A DNA stretch of 5,978 nucleotides from DATLBA01 sp035527275 (GCA_035527275.1 DATLBA010000115.1:1-5978); one strand, 5' to 3'. Shown: positions 1-5,059, counted from the first letter of the stretch. Numbers and translations: made by a program. Notes: generated by a model from the sequence alone, not told the origin.

Positions 1-44
1 CAAACTTGCTTGACTTGGCGCCGGGCGCGGCGCACCGTGGCCGC

Positions 45-992
45 ATGGACCCGCCCGTCCCCATCCTGGTCATCACGGGCCAGACGGCCACGGGCAAGGA
101 ACACCTCGCCCTGGCCGTCGCCGTGCGCCTCGGCGGCGAGATTATCTCCGCCGACTCGATGAAAGTGTATCGCGGCATGAACATCGGGACGGCCAAGGCG
201 CCGCCCGAGGATCGCCGCGCCGCGCCCCATCACCTGATTGACGTGGCGGAACCCGACGAGACGTTTTCAACCGCCCGGTGGATGGACCTGGCCGACGCGG
301 CCATCGCCGACATTGATGCGCGCGGCCGCGCGCCTATTGTTTCCGGCGGCACGGCGCTTTACCTCAAGGCCTTGCTTGAGGGCCTGTTTGAGGGCCCCGC
401 CGCCGATGCCGAAACCCGTGCGCGCCTCCGGGCCGAGGCCGAACGCCGCGGGTCCGCCGCCCTTCACGCCCGCCTGGCGGAGGTGGACCCGGACGCCGCT
501 CGGCGTATCCATCCGAACGACCTCCGGCGCATCGTGCGAGCCCTGGAAGTCTGGGAAGCGACCGGCTCGCCGATCTCGGCCCTTCAGACCCAATGGGGCA
601 GCCGGCGCCGGCGCTACCGCCCGCTCATGGTGGCGATTCGCCGCGCGCCCGACGATCTCGACCGCCGCATCGAAGCGAGAGTGCGGCGAATGGTCGATGC
701 GGGGCTCCTTGAGGAAGTTCGCCGCCTGGCTGCGCGCCCCGGCGGCTTGGCCCACGGGCCGCGCCAGGCGCTTGGCTATGCCGAAGCCATCGAACATCTC
801 GAAGGCAGGATGACGTGGCCTGAGGCGATCGAGGCGATAGTCCTTCACACGCGGCAGTTTGCTCGGGCCCAGCTGAAGTGGTTCCGGCGGTTCGAGAAAC
901 TCCATTGGCTCGACGCCGAAGCGGACGCCACGACGGGGGAGTTGGCCGACCGCGTCGAGGACCTCTGGCGCGCCCACCTCGCCGCCCCGTGA
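45..992 (+). CDS. miaA: tRNA dimethylallyltransferase (MiaA), 315 aa
   Basis: MiaA transfers a dimethylallyl group from DMAPP to N6 of A37 in tRNAs that read UNN codons, in the cytoplasm. Family blocks appear in order: a P-loop GQTATGKE (residues 12-19 from the chosen ATG), SADSMKVYRGMNIGTAK with the conserved Asp and Tyr, PHHLIDVAEPDETFS, the VSGGTALYLKALLEGL block, RIHPNDLRRIVRALEVWEATG, QALGYAE, and RQFARAQLKWFRRF followed by HWLD near the C-terminus. The length is normal for the family. I chose the ATG at 45 because it puts the P-loop about 11 residues from the N-terminus, as is usual. A TTG at 6 and the frame upstream to the window edge are also open, and no clear Shine-Dalgarno decides between them. 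One oddity is that the P-loop Lys is followed by Glu, not the usual Ser/Thr. GGTALY also replaces the more common GGTGLY. Family identity is very secure. Confidence 0.96.
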   Translation: MDPPVPILVITGQTATGKEHLALAVAVRLGGEIISADSMKVYRGMNIGTAKAPPEDRRAAPHHLIDVAEPDETFSTARWMDLADAAIADIDARGRAPIVSGGTALYLKALLEGLFEGPAADAETRARLRAEAERRGSAALHARLAEVDPDAARRIHPNDLRRIVRALEVWEATGSPISALQTQWGSRRRRYRPLMVAIRRAPDDLDRRIEARVRRMVDAGLLEEVRRLAARPGGLAHGPRQALGYAEAIEHLEGRMTWPEAIEAIVLHTRQFARAQLKWFRRFEKLHWLDAEADATTGELADRVEDLWRAHLAAP

Positions 993-1030
993 GCCGCAAG
1001 CCGGCCCGCCCCGGTTCACGACTCAGCCGT

Positions 1031-1075
1031 GCCCGCCGCGCGGTGGGCAGTCCTGCCGATCCCGACTTGTCGGGA
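1031..1075. repeat. Two adjacent GC-rich hairpins between miaA and the cbpA operon
   Basis: Two inverted repeats lie close together. The first pairs 1031-1037 (GCCCGCC) with 1042-1048 (GGTGGGC, including one G-T pair) around a GCGC loop. The second is the perfect dyad TCCCGACTTGTCGGGA (1060-1075), which as RNA is a 6-bp stem with a CTTG loop. Neither is followed by a T-run on either strand, so they are not classic intrinsic terminators. They could protect the miaA mRNA 3' end, slow polymerase, or be a dispersed intergenic palindrome. The rest of the 993-1148 stretch shows no gene. Confidence 0.55.
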
Positions 1076-1148
1076 GGCTCGGGACACCGCGCTATCCACA
1101 ATTTGGGGCGACGCCAAGTTGACAAAGTAGCGCTGAGCCCGTTAGGCG

Positions 1149-1177
1149 TTGCTTGAACCGCCGACCATGTTTATAAT
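1149..1177 (+). promoter_or_regulatory. Sigma70-type promoter for the cbpA-cbpM-rnpA-yidD operon
   Basis: TTGCTT (1149-1154) lies exactly 17 bases before a perfect TATAAT (1172-1177). This predicts transcription from about 1184 and a leader of about 30 nt before the cbpA ATG. It is the best promoter match in the window and stands out against the GC-rich background. No CIRCE element, HspR-type HAIR repeat or sigma32-like element is visible nearby, so heat-shock control is not supported. A TTGACA at 1119-1124 has no acceptable -10 at 16-18 bases. Confidence 0.72.
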
Positions 1178-1214
1178 TGCCTCCGCGGCGACCCACGGTT
1201 TCAGCGAGGGCGGC

Positions 1215-2207
1215 ATGGCCAAACGCGATTATTACGAGGTGCTCGGCGTCCCGCGGAACGCCGGCCGGGACGATATCCGCAAGGCCTACCGGCGGCTGGC
1301 CCGCAAGCACCACCCCGACCTGAACCCCGGCGACGCCGAGGCCGAACGCCGGTTCAAGGAACTCGGCGAGGCCTACGAGGTCCTCTCGGACGCCGAGAAG
1401 CGAAAGGTCTATGACCGTTTCGGACACGAAGGCGTTCGCATGGGCGCCGGCGCGGCGGCCGGGGCTGGTCCCTTCGCCGGCCGCTATACCTGGACCGGCG
1501 GCGGCTCGCCTTTCGAGGACGTGGCTTTCGAGGCGTTTGCGGGGTCCGGTGGCGGCCCGGAAAGCATCTTGGAGGAACTCTTCAGCCGACTGGGCGGGGC
1601 GCGCAGCCGCCGCCCTCGCCCCCAGTCCCGGCGCGCCGGGAGCGCCGACCTGGAAAGCGAACTGGCGATCACCTTCGCGCAGGCCGTGCGCGGCGCCGAG
1701 ACGACATTGACCGTCCGGCGGCCGACGGGCGACGGCAATTCACGTCGCGAGACGCTTTCGGTCAAGATTCCGCCGGGCGTAGAGGACGGCCAGCGGCTGC
1801 GGCTTCACGGCAAGGGGGCGCCGGGCGTGGGCGGCGAACCGCCCGGCGACCTATACCTCAGGATCCGCGTCCGGCCGCATCCCTACTTCCGCCGCCACGG
1901 AGCCGACATCTATATTGACGTGCCGATCTCCGTCGCCGAAGCCGCCCTCGGCGCCACCGTCGAAGTGCCCACCGCCCACGGGCGACGCACCAGGGTCCGC
2001 ATCCCGGCGGGAACCGCCGGCGGCACCCGCCTGCGACTCAAGGGGCAGGGATTGCCGGACGCCAGGATCGGACGCCACGGCGACCAGTACTGCGTGATCC
2101 GGATCGTGCCGCCCAAGCGACTCGACGAGAAACAGAAGCGCCTGTTCGAGGAACTTCGGGGTCTCAAGAGCGAAAGCCCTCGGACCGGCCCGCCGTGGAA
2201 CGCTTGA
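1215..2207 (+). CDS. cbpA: Class II J-domain co-chaperone (CbpA/DnaJ-like, no zinc finger), 330 aa
   Basis: J-proteins deliver unfolded clients to DnaK and stimulate its ATPase through the HPD loop. Residues 5-70 form a J-domain (RDYYEVLGV, HHPDLNPGD with HPD at 33-35, FKELGEAYEVLSD, YDRFGHEG). A Gly-rich linker with Phe (about 76-130) follows. Residues 145-310 match the two beta-barrel peptide-binding domains, with GDLYLRIRVRPHPYFRR and AEAALGATVEVPT as strong signatures. The C-terminal LDEKQKRLFEELRGL fits the dimerisation helix. The four CxxCxGxG zinc motifs of class I DnaJ are absent, and the next gene is a CbpM homologue, so CbpA is the better name. The ATG at 1215 has GAGGG at 1206-1210 and begins with the typical MAKRDYY; the frame is open upstream to 1149 but that part overlaps the promoter. 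The stop is 14 bases before the next start. DNA binding, known for E. coli CbpA, cannot be judged here. Confidence 0.95.
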   Translation: MAKRDYYEVLGVPRNAGRDDIRKAYRRLARKHHPDLNPGDAEAERRFKELGEAYEVLSDAEKRKVYDRFGHEGVRMGAGAAAGAGPFAGRYTWTGGGSPFEDVAFEAFAGSGGGPESILEELFSRLGGARSRRPRPQSRRAGSADLESELAITFAQAVRGAETTLTVRRPTGDGNSRRETLSVKIPPGVEDGQRLRLHGKGAPGVGGEPPGDLYLRIRVRPHPYFRRHGADIYIDVPISVAEAALGATVEVPTAHGRRTRVRIPAGTAGGTRLRLKGQGLPDARIGRHGDQYCVIRIVPPKRLDEKQKRLFEELRGLKSESPRTGPPWNA

Positions 2208-2221
2208 ATCGGGAGTCTGCC

Positions 2222-2668
2222 ATGAGCGAACCCGAAACCTACTCCGTCCGCGAGGCCGCCGAGACCCTCGGCGTTACCGACAAGGACGTTGAGTCCTACG
2301 TCGAGGAGGGGCTGGTCGCTGAGGCGCGCGGCGAGGACGGGTCGCCCGTTTTCACGCGGGCCCAGATGCGGCGGCTGTGGAGCGTCGTCACGCTGCACCG
2401 GGATCTGGGGATTAACCTGCCGGGTGTGGCGGCGGTGCTTCGCCTGCGTGAGCAGTTTGAGCGGATGCGCCGGGACCTCGCGACGCTCGTCGAAATCGCC
2501 GAACGGGAACTCGGGCCGAACGTCTGGGACCGGCTCTGGCCCGAGGGCCGGCCGCGGCCGGCGGCGGATGTGTCTGTCGAAGGCGTCTCAGACATGGCCG
2601 ACAGCGCCGACGGCGACAGGAAGGACGGCCCGGGCACCGACCGCCCCGGCGGTGAGGGAAATCCATGA
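2222..2668 (+). CDS. cbpM: CbpM-like chaperone modulator / MerR-type HTH protein, 148 aa
   Basis: Residues 6-52 look like a MerR-type winged helix-turn-helix (TYSVREAAETLGVTDKDVES, then VEEGLV and SPVFTRAQMRRL). Residues 58-85, LHRDLGINLPGVAAVLRLRE and following, match the helix that defines the CbpM family and is also related to HspR. In E. coli, CbpM binds the CbpA J-domain and blocks its action on DnaK, whereas HspR is a heat-shock repressor. The adjacent cbpA-like gene favours the CbpM role, but a DNA-binding regulator cannot be excluded. Residues from about 110 to 148 are low-complexity, Asp/Gly/Pro-rich and probably disordered, an addition relative to the roughly 100-residue E. coli protein. 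The ATG at 2222 has GGGAG at 2211-2215. The stop overlaps the next start as ATGA. Confidence 0.85.
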   Translation: MSEPETYSVREAAETLGVTDKDVESYVEEGLVAEARGEDGSPVFTRAQMRRLWSVVTLHRDLGINLPGVAAVLRLREQFERMRRDLATLVEIAERELGPNVWDRLWPEGRPRPAADVSVEGVSDMADSADGDRKDGPGTDRPGGEGNP

Positions 2669-2940
2669 GCGTTCGTCTTGTCACGATGCTGGGCCAGGCG
2701 CTCCCCCATACGGGCCGTATGGCCGTCGGCGAGGACCGCGCCGAAGGCTGGTTCTGGTGGCTCGTTCTGGTGTCGTCCCTGGTCGTGATTTTTCTGATTC
2801 TGAATGCCGTCCGGCGCCGGCTGCTGCGTCCGATGTCTCACAAGCCGACCGACACGACCGACTCCTGGACGGAGGCCGGTCGTCGATTCGCCCTGCCTGA
2901 CTCAGAGGCCCCTTCTTCGGAAGATGAGGATGTGTCATGA
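2665..2940 (+). CDS. Small single-pass membrane protein of unknown function, 91 aa
   Basis: I do not recognise a family. One clear transmembrane helix spans about residues 29-49 (WFWWLVLVSSLVVIFLILNA). It is followed at once by RRRLLR, so by the positive-inside rule the C-terminal half should be cytoplasmic. The C-terminal 40 residues are polar and end in an acidic SSEDEDVS tail. The N-terminal 28 residues are weakly amphipathic without a cleavable signal. The start is well supported: ATG at 2665 overlaps the cbpM stop, and GAGGGA lies at 2654-2659. The stop overlaps rnpA in the same ATGA arrangement. It occupies the place where rpmH (ribosomal protein L34) is normally found upstream of rnpA, but it does not resemble L34. 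Its position between a chaperone pair and RNase P/YidD hints at membrane-protein biogenesis; this is inference only. Confidence 0.8.
   Translation: MSVRLVTMLGQALPHTGRMAVGEDRAEGWFWWLVLVSSLVVIFLILNAVRRRLLRPMSHKPTDTTDSWTEAGRRFALPDSEAPSSEDEDVS
2706..2722. repeat. Perfect 17-bp palindrome inside the small membrane-protein gene
   Basis: CCATACGGGCCGTATGG is two 8-base arms around a single G, covering codons 14-20 of the membrane-protein gene. As RNA it makes a 7-bp stem with a GGC loop about 40 bases after the start codon. It could be an operator-like protein site or a translation-modulating hairpin. One such dyad in about 6 kb of GC-rich sequence is not far from chance expectation. Confidence 0.4.
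2926..2940 (+). promoter_or_regulatory. Ribosome binding site and ATGA overlap that fix the rnpA start
   Basis: GAGGA (2926-2930) lies six bases before the ATG at 2937. That ATG shares ATGA with the stop of the upstream gene. No ATG, GTG or TTG is evident in frame between it and the conserved RNase P protein core. Together these show that the unusual N-terminal extension of RnpA is translated. Confidence 0.75.
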
Positions 2941-3425
2941 GCCCTCAAGGGCGACAACCGCTAAAACCCCGTCGGGGGTCCAGCCAACAGGAACCCTGTC
3001 GAGGGTCCATCGAACAGGGACCCCGGCACGACAGACCGCGAGCAAGTCTGAAACCGCACGAGCGGCTCCGAACGACCCGCGAGTTCCGCGCCGTCTATGC
3101 CGCGCGCGCCCGCGCTGCGGACGGCCGGCTTGTCGTCTATGTCCGCCCGAACCCGCAAGGCGCTACCCGCCTGGGCGTCTCGGTTGGCCGGCGTTCGGGT
3201 GGGGCCGTCCAGCGCAACCGCACGAAGCGCCTGCTGCGCGAGACGTTTCGTCGGGCCCGGGCGGACCTGCCCGGCGGCTACGACGTCGTAATCGTCACCC
3301 TCGGCCGGGATTATACGTTTGAGGAGGTGGACCGCCGCATCCGCTCGCTCGTGCCGGAAGCCGTTCGGCGATACGCCGAGCGCACCCGCTCAACACCGTC
3401 CCCCGGAAAGGCCGGCGGAACATGA
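2937..3425 (+). CDS. rnpA: Ribonuclease P protein component with N-terminal extension, 162 aa
   Basis: RnpA is the basic protein subunit that helps the RNase P RNA bind precursor tRNA and Mg2+ and remove the 5' leader. The core begins near residue 38: LKPHERLRTTREFRAVY, then LVVYVRPNPQGATRLGVSVG, and the family signature GGAVQRNRTKRLLRETFR with the RNR motif at 93-95, then DLPGGYDVVIV. The protein is about 40 residues longer than the usual 110-125. The extra is mostly an N-terminal extension of three 9-residue units (residues 3-29, each with Gly at position 3 and Pro at position 9), encoded by a 27-bp tandem repeat. N-terminally extended RnpA proteins are known, for example in Thermus, where rnpA overlaps rpmH; here no rpmH is present. 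The start is set by GAGGA and by the ATGA overlap. The stop overlaps yidD by ATGA. Identity is secure; the role of the extension is unknown. Confidence 0.95.
   Translation: MSPQGRQPLKPRRGSSQQEPCRGSIEQGPRHDRPRASLKPHERLRTTREFRAVYAARARAADGRLVVYVRPNPQGATRLGVSVGRRSGGAVQRNRTKRLLRETFRRARADLPGGYDVVIVTLGRDYTFEEVDRRIRSLVPEAVRRYAERTRSTPSPGKAGGT
2944..3024 (+). repeat. 27-bp in-frame tandem repeat (two clear copies plus one degenerate) in rnpA
   Basis: Copies at 2971-2997 and 2998-3024 differ at 5 of 27 positions, and a degenerate copy lies at 2944-2970. They encode PQGRQPLKP, RRGSSQQEP and CRGSIEQGP. Hairpins recur with the same period. ACCCC-GTCG-GGGGT spans 2966-2979, and ACCCT-GTCG-AGGGT spans 2993-3006, where a C-G pair has become T-A. 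A related GCCC-TCAA-GGGC lies at 2941-2952, four bases inside the gene. Confidence 0.75.
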
Positions 3426-3709
3426 ATCAAGCCGTCCGAACCGTTCTCAATGCGCTCGGGCGTCTAGCCGTGGGCGGCCTCGTGCTTGCGATTCGCGGCT
3501 ACCAGGCTACGGTCAGCCCGCTCGTGGGTTCGTGCTGCCGGTATGCGCCGACATGCAGCCGGTATGCGGTCGAGGCGCTGCGGCGCCACGGGATATGGAA
3601 GGGGTCGGCGCTGGCGGCTTGGAGGGTTTTGCGATGCCACCCGTTCGCGTGCGGCGGTTCGGACCCGGTTCCTCCGACAAGGCGGCCTGGGCGCGCCACG
3701 AGTCGGTAA
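3422..3709 (+). CDS. yidD: Membrane protein insertion efficiency factor YidD, 95 aa
   Basis: YidD is a small membrane-associated protein that aids YidC-dependent insertion of inner-membrane proteins. The family signature is plain: an amphipathic N-terminal helix (residues 5-25), then GYQATVSPLVGSCCRYAPTC, SRYAVEALRRHG, WKGSALAAWRVLRCHPF and GGSDPVP. Conserved cysteines are in CRYAPTC and RCHPF. This version has extra cysteines at GSCC (canonical GPSC) and ACGG (canonical HPGG). The start overlaps the rnpA stop (ATGA). It is the last gene of the operon. The next gene downstream is convergent, 18 bases away, so yidC does not follow as it does in most bacteria. No intrinsic terminator is visible after the stop. 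Confidence 0.95.
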   Translation: MNQAVRTVLNALGRLAVGGLVLAIRGYQATVSPLVGSCCRYAPTCSRYAVEALRRHGIWKGSALAAWRVLRCHPFACGGSDPVPPTRRPGRATSR

Positions 3710-3727
3710 ATCATCGGCGATGGAGCC

Positions 3728-4843
3728 TCAGTCCGTGACGCCGGCGCGGGCCTTGAGTTGGTCGAGCCGCTCACGGATCGCTTCGGCCTGCGGCGAGTCG
3801 GGGTACTTTCCCATCAACTCAAGCGCCAGGTCGTAGGCCTCGCGGTGGCGGCCGGTCTGGACGTGCTCGGCGATTCGGTTTTCCCACTCGCGGCGTTCCA
3901 TGATGGCGGCGTTGCGCCGCAGTTCCTGAATCTGCCCCTCCAGGGTATGGGCTTCGGGGCTGTCCGGATGGTTCTCAAGAAGGGTTTCGGCGGCGCGAAG
4001 GGCCTCGCGCCAATGTCGGCGGGCGGCCAAGTGCTCGATCTCACGGTATAGGCGCTGCTGCTCCTGCCGCCGACTGCCTTGCTGTTCGAGGCGGACGGTT
4101 TCGGGAAGTCCGGTCGCCTCGGAGTTCTCCGGATACTGTTCCGCCAGGCCGCGCGCCATTTCCATTGCGCGTTCCCAGCGTCCCAGGCCCATGTGGCGAT
4201 GGACCTGCTCGGTCACGGCGGCGATTTCGCTCTGTTCGTGTTGGCGCAGGGCTTCCGAGAGCCGGGCTTCCATTTCGGCCACCCGGGGGCTGTCGGCATA
4301 GCGGATGCGGAACTCTTCGAGGCGTTCCTGGGCTTCGCGGTATTTGGCGGCGTTGATGAGGGCCTCAATCTCGCGCCGCAGCGCCTGCTGGCGACGCTTC
4401 TTGGCCAGTTGGCGCTTGGCGGCCTTCTCTTCCTCGTCCAGCAGTGTGTTCTCCATAATCTCCGAGAGGAGGCTGACGACCTCCTCGTGGGAGGCGGTTT
4501 CAAGTGCGGACGACATCCCGCTCCCCCAACTCTTTTGCTGAAGTCCGTGGAGCGCCCGTTCCATCAGTTTGACGCTCACCGCCGCGCTGAAGCCGTACTT
4601 GACCAGCAGCAGGAGGCTCATCGGCACCGCGCCGAGGACGGCGCAGGCGACAATGACGCCGACCGCGAGGATCAGGGTCTCGAAGCGCAGTTCCCCGCGG
4701 ACGGCTTTCAGGACGCCTGCAGCCAGGGCCGCCAAGGCACCGATCCATGCCGCCAGGGCAAACGACCACAGAAGCAGCACCGTGACCCCGCCGGGCCGCG
4801 GCAGTTCCCTGCCGAAAGGTTTGGTTGTCGGCGTCTTCGCCAT
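3728..4843 (-). CDS. Two-helix membrane protein with four 55-residue TPR-like repeats, 371 aa
   Basis: I cannot name a family more closely than TPR-like. After a short basic N-terminus, two hydrophobic helices span about residues 19-45 and 55-82, joined by a short basic loop. A hairpin with both ends in the cytoplasm is likely. Residues 83-140 are polar, ending in an acidic stretch LLDEEEK. Residues 141-360 divide exactly into four 55-residue units. Each is an 18-residue charged, Arg/Gln/Glu-rich helix plus a TPR-like helix pair centred on (Y/W/H)xxA (aromatic or His at 168, 223, 278, 333) and ending in YPDSP-like turns (182, 237, 292, 347). TPR domains usually bind protein partners, so this may be a membrane-anchored scaffold in the cytoplasm. 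The ATG at 4843 has a near-perfect AAGGAGG. The gene converges on yidD and has a promoter-rich region upstream. The function is unknown. Confidence 0.85.
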   Translation of the reverse strand: MAKTPTTKPFGRELPRPGGVTVLLLWSFALAAWIGALAALAAGVLKAVRGELRFETLILAVGVIVACAVLGAVPMSLLLLVKYGFSAAVSVKLMERALHGLQQKSWGSGMSSALETASHEEVVSLLSEIMENTLLDEEEKAAKRQLAKKRRQQALRREIEALINAAKYREAQERLEEFRIRYADSPRVAEMEARLSEALRQHEQSEIAAVTEQVHRHMGLGRWERAMEMARGLAEQYPENSEATGLPETVRLEQQGSRRQEQQRLYREIEHLAARRHWREALRAAETLLENHPDSPEAHTLEGQIQELRRNAAIMERREWENRIAEHVQTGRHREAYDLALELMGKYPDSPQAEAIRERLDQLKARAGVTD

Positions 4844-4852
4844 GCCGTTTTT

Positions 4853-4859
4853 CCTCCTT
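4853..4859 (-). promoter_or_regulatory. Strong Shine-Dalgarno for the TPR membrane-protein gene
   Basis: On the minus strand AAGGAGG lies nine bases before the ATG at 4843. It is the strongest ribosome binding site in the window and decides this start codon. Confidence 0.8.
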
Positions 4860-4893
4860 CAGAGGGTGCGGCCACGCTCTGTAGTCCCTGTTT

Positions 4894-4899
4894 ATTATC
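4894..4899 (-). promoter_or_regulatory. Possible -10 element for the TPR membrane-protein gene
   Basis: The minus strand reads CGATAATAAAC here, with GATAAT matching 5 of 6 positions of TATAAT. It would give a leader of roughly 45 nt. No good -35 lies 16-18 bases upstream; the best sequence there is around 4917-4923, inside the AT-rich dyad. The call is tentative and may require an activator. Confidence 0.35.
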
Positions 4900-4914
4900 G
4901 TATGGGGCCGCTCG

Positions 4915-4944
4915 AAATTCCTGCGAAAAATTTTTTGGGAATTT
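4915..4944. promoter_or_regulatory. AT-rich 30-bp dyad between divergent promoter-like signals
   Basis: AAATTCC (4915-4921) is mirrored by GGAATTT (4938-4944) around a centre containing AAAAATTTTTT (4926-4936). The dyad touches the -35 zones of the minus-strand promoter candidate (-10 at 4894-4899) and the plus-strand candidate (-10 at 4970-4975). Relative to the plus-strand start near 4982 it sits at about -67 to -38, where an UP element would be. It could be an RNA polymerase alpha-subunit site, an operator for a dimeric regulator, or both. Confidence 0.4.
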
Positions 4945-4946
4945 GC

Positions 4947-4975
4947 TTGCACGCCGGCGCCTCGCCGTTTATACC
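4947..4975 (+). promoter_or_regulatory. Plus-strand promoter for a candidate small RNA
   Basis: TTGCAC (4947-4952) and TATACC (4970-4975) are separated by 17 bases, with an A/T tract just upstream. An alternative pairing is TTGCTT (4943-4948) with TTTATA (4968-4973), 19 bases apart. Transcription would begin near 4982. No plus-strand protein gene follows before the terminator at 5012-5059. Confidence 0.5.
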
Positions 4976-4981
4976 CCCGCG

Positions 4982-5059
4982 TTACGGTTAATTCGGCCCA
5001 TCCCAGCGCAAGGGCCTCACCCGGCGCCTTTACGGCGCATGTGGTGAGGCCCGTTTTTT
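4982..5059 (+). ncRNA. Candidate small RNA, about 78 nt
   Basis: This is the interval between the predicted start near 4982 and the end of the T-run of a strong intrinsic terminator. The first 30 nt are predicted single-stranded and include a C-rich segment (CGGCCCATCCC). The remaining 48 nt form the terminator hairpin. It does not resemble 4.5S SRP RNA, 6S RNA, tRNA or tmRNA. The reason to propose it is that a plus-strand promoter and terminator are paired with no coding sequence between them, and the nearest plus-strand gene, yidD, ends 1.3 kb upstream behind an antisense gene. An alternative is a terminator that ends antisense transcription. Confidence 0.35.
5012..5059 (+). terminator. Strong intrinsic terminator, plus strand
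   Basis: GGGCCTCACC (5012-5021) pairs perfectly with GGTGAGGCCC (5043-5052). Inside it, GCGCC (5024-5028) pairs with GGCGC (5034-5038) around TTTAC. A run of six T (5054-5059) follows one base after the outer stem. There is no T-run on the minus strand side, so it acts on plus-strand transcripts. Confidence 0.8.

Noticed and set aside
267..1019. Long minus-strand open frame opposite miaA
   Set aside because: It is the antisense shadow of a clear MiaA gene in GC-rich DNA; its product is low-complexity Gly/Arg/Pro sequence with no family motif.
1092..1100. DnaA-box-like CTATCCACA near genes often linked to oriC
   Set aside because: It is one base off the TTATCCACA consensus and is a single copy. 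No cluster, dnaA, dnaN or AT-rich unwinding region is present.
1119..1124. Perfect -35 TTGACA upstream of the cbpA promoter
   Set aside because: The sequence 16-18 bases downstream (around TTAGGC) is a poor -10; the TTGCTT-17-TATAAT promoter just downstream is far better.
1119..1214. Heat-shock control elements (CIRCE, HAIR, sigma32) before the J-protein gene
   Set aside because: CTTGAA at 1152 lacks a correctly spaced partner or -10, and no TTAGCACTC or CTTGAGT inverted repeats are present.
2665..2940. rpmH (ribosomal protein L34) upstream of rnpA
   Set aside because: The encoded protein has a membrane helix and an acidic tail, and lacks the basic KRTYQPS-type L34 sequence in any frame.
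3710..3727. Bidirectional terminator between convergent yidD and the TPR gene
   Set aside because: Only a short CATCG/CGATG dyad is present, with no T-run on either strand.
4079..5047. 322-residue plus-strand open frame
   Set aside because: It is largely antisense to the TPR gene, which has a strong ribosome binding site, membrane helices and regular repeats. The plus-strand product is His/Gln/Phe-rich with no domain, and it runs through the promoter-like region into the terminator hairpin.
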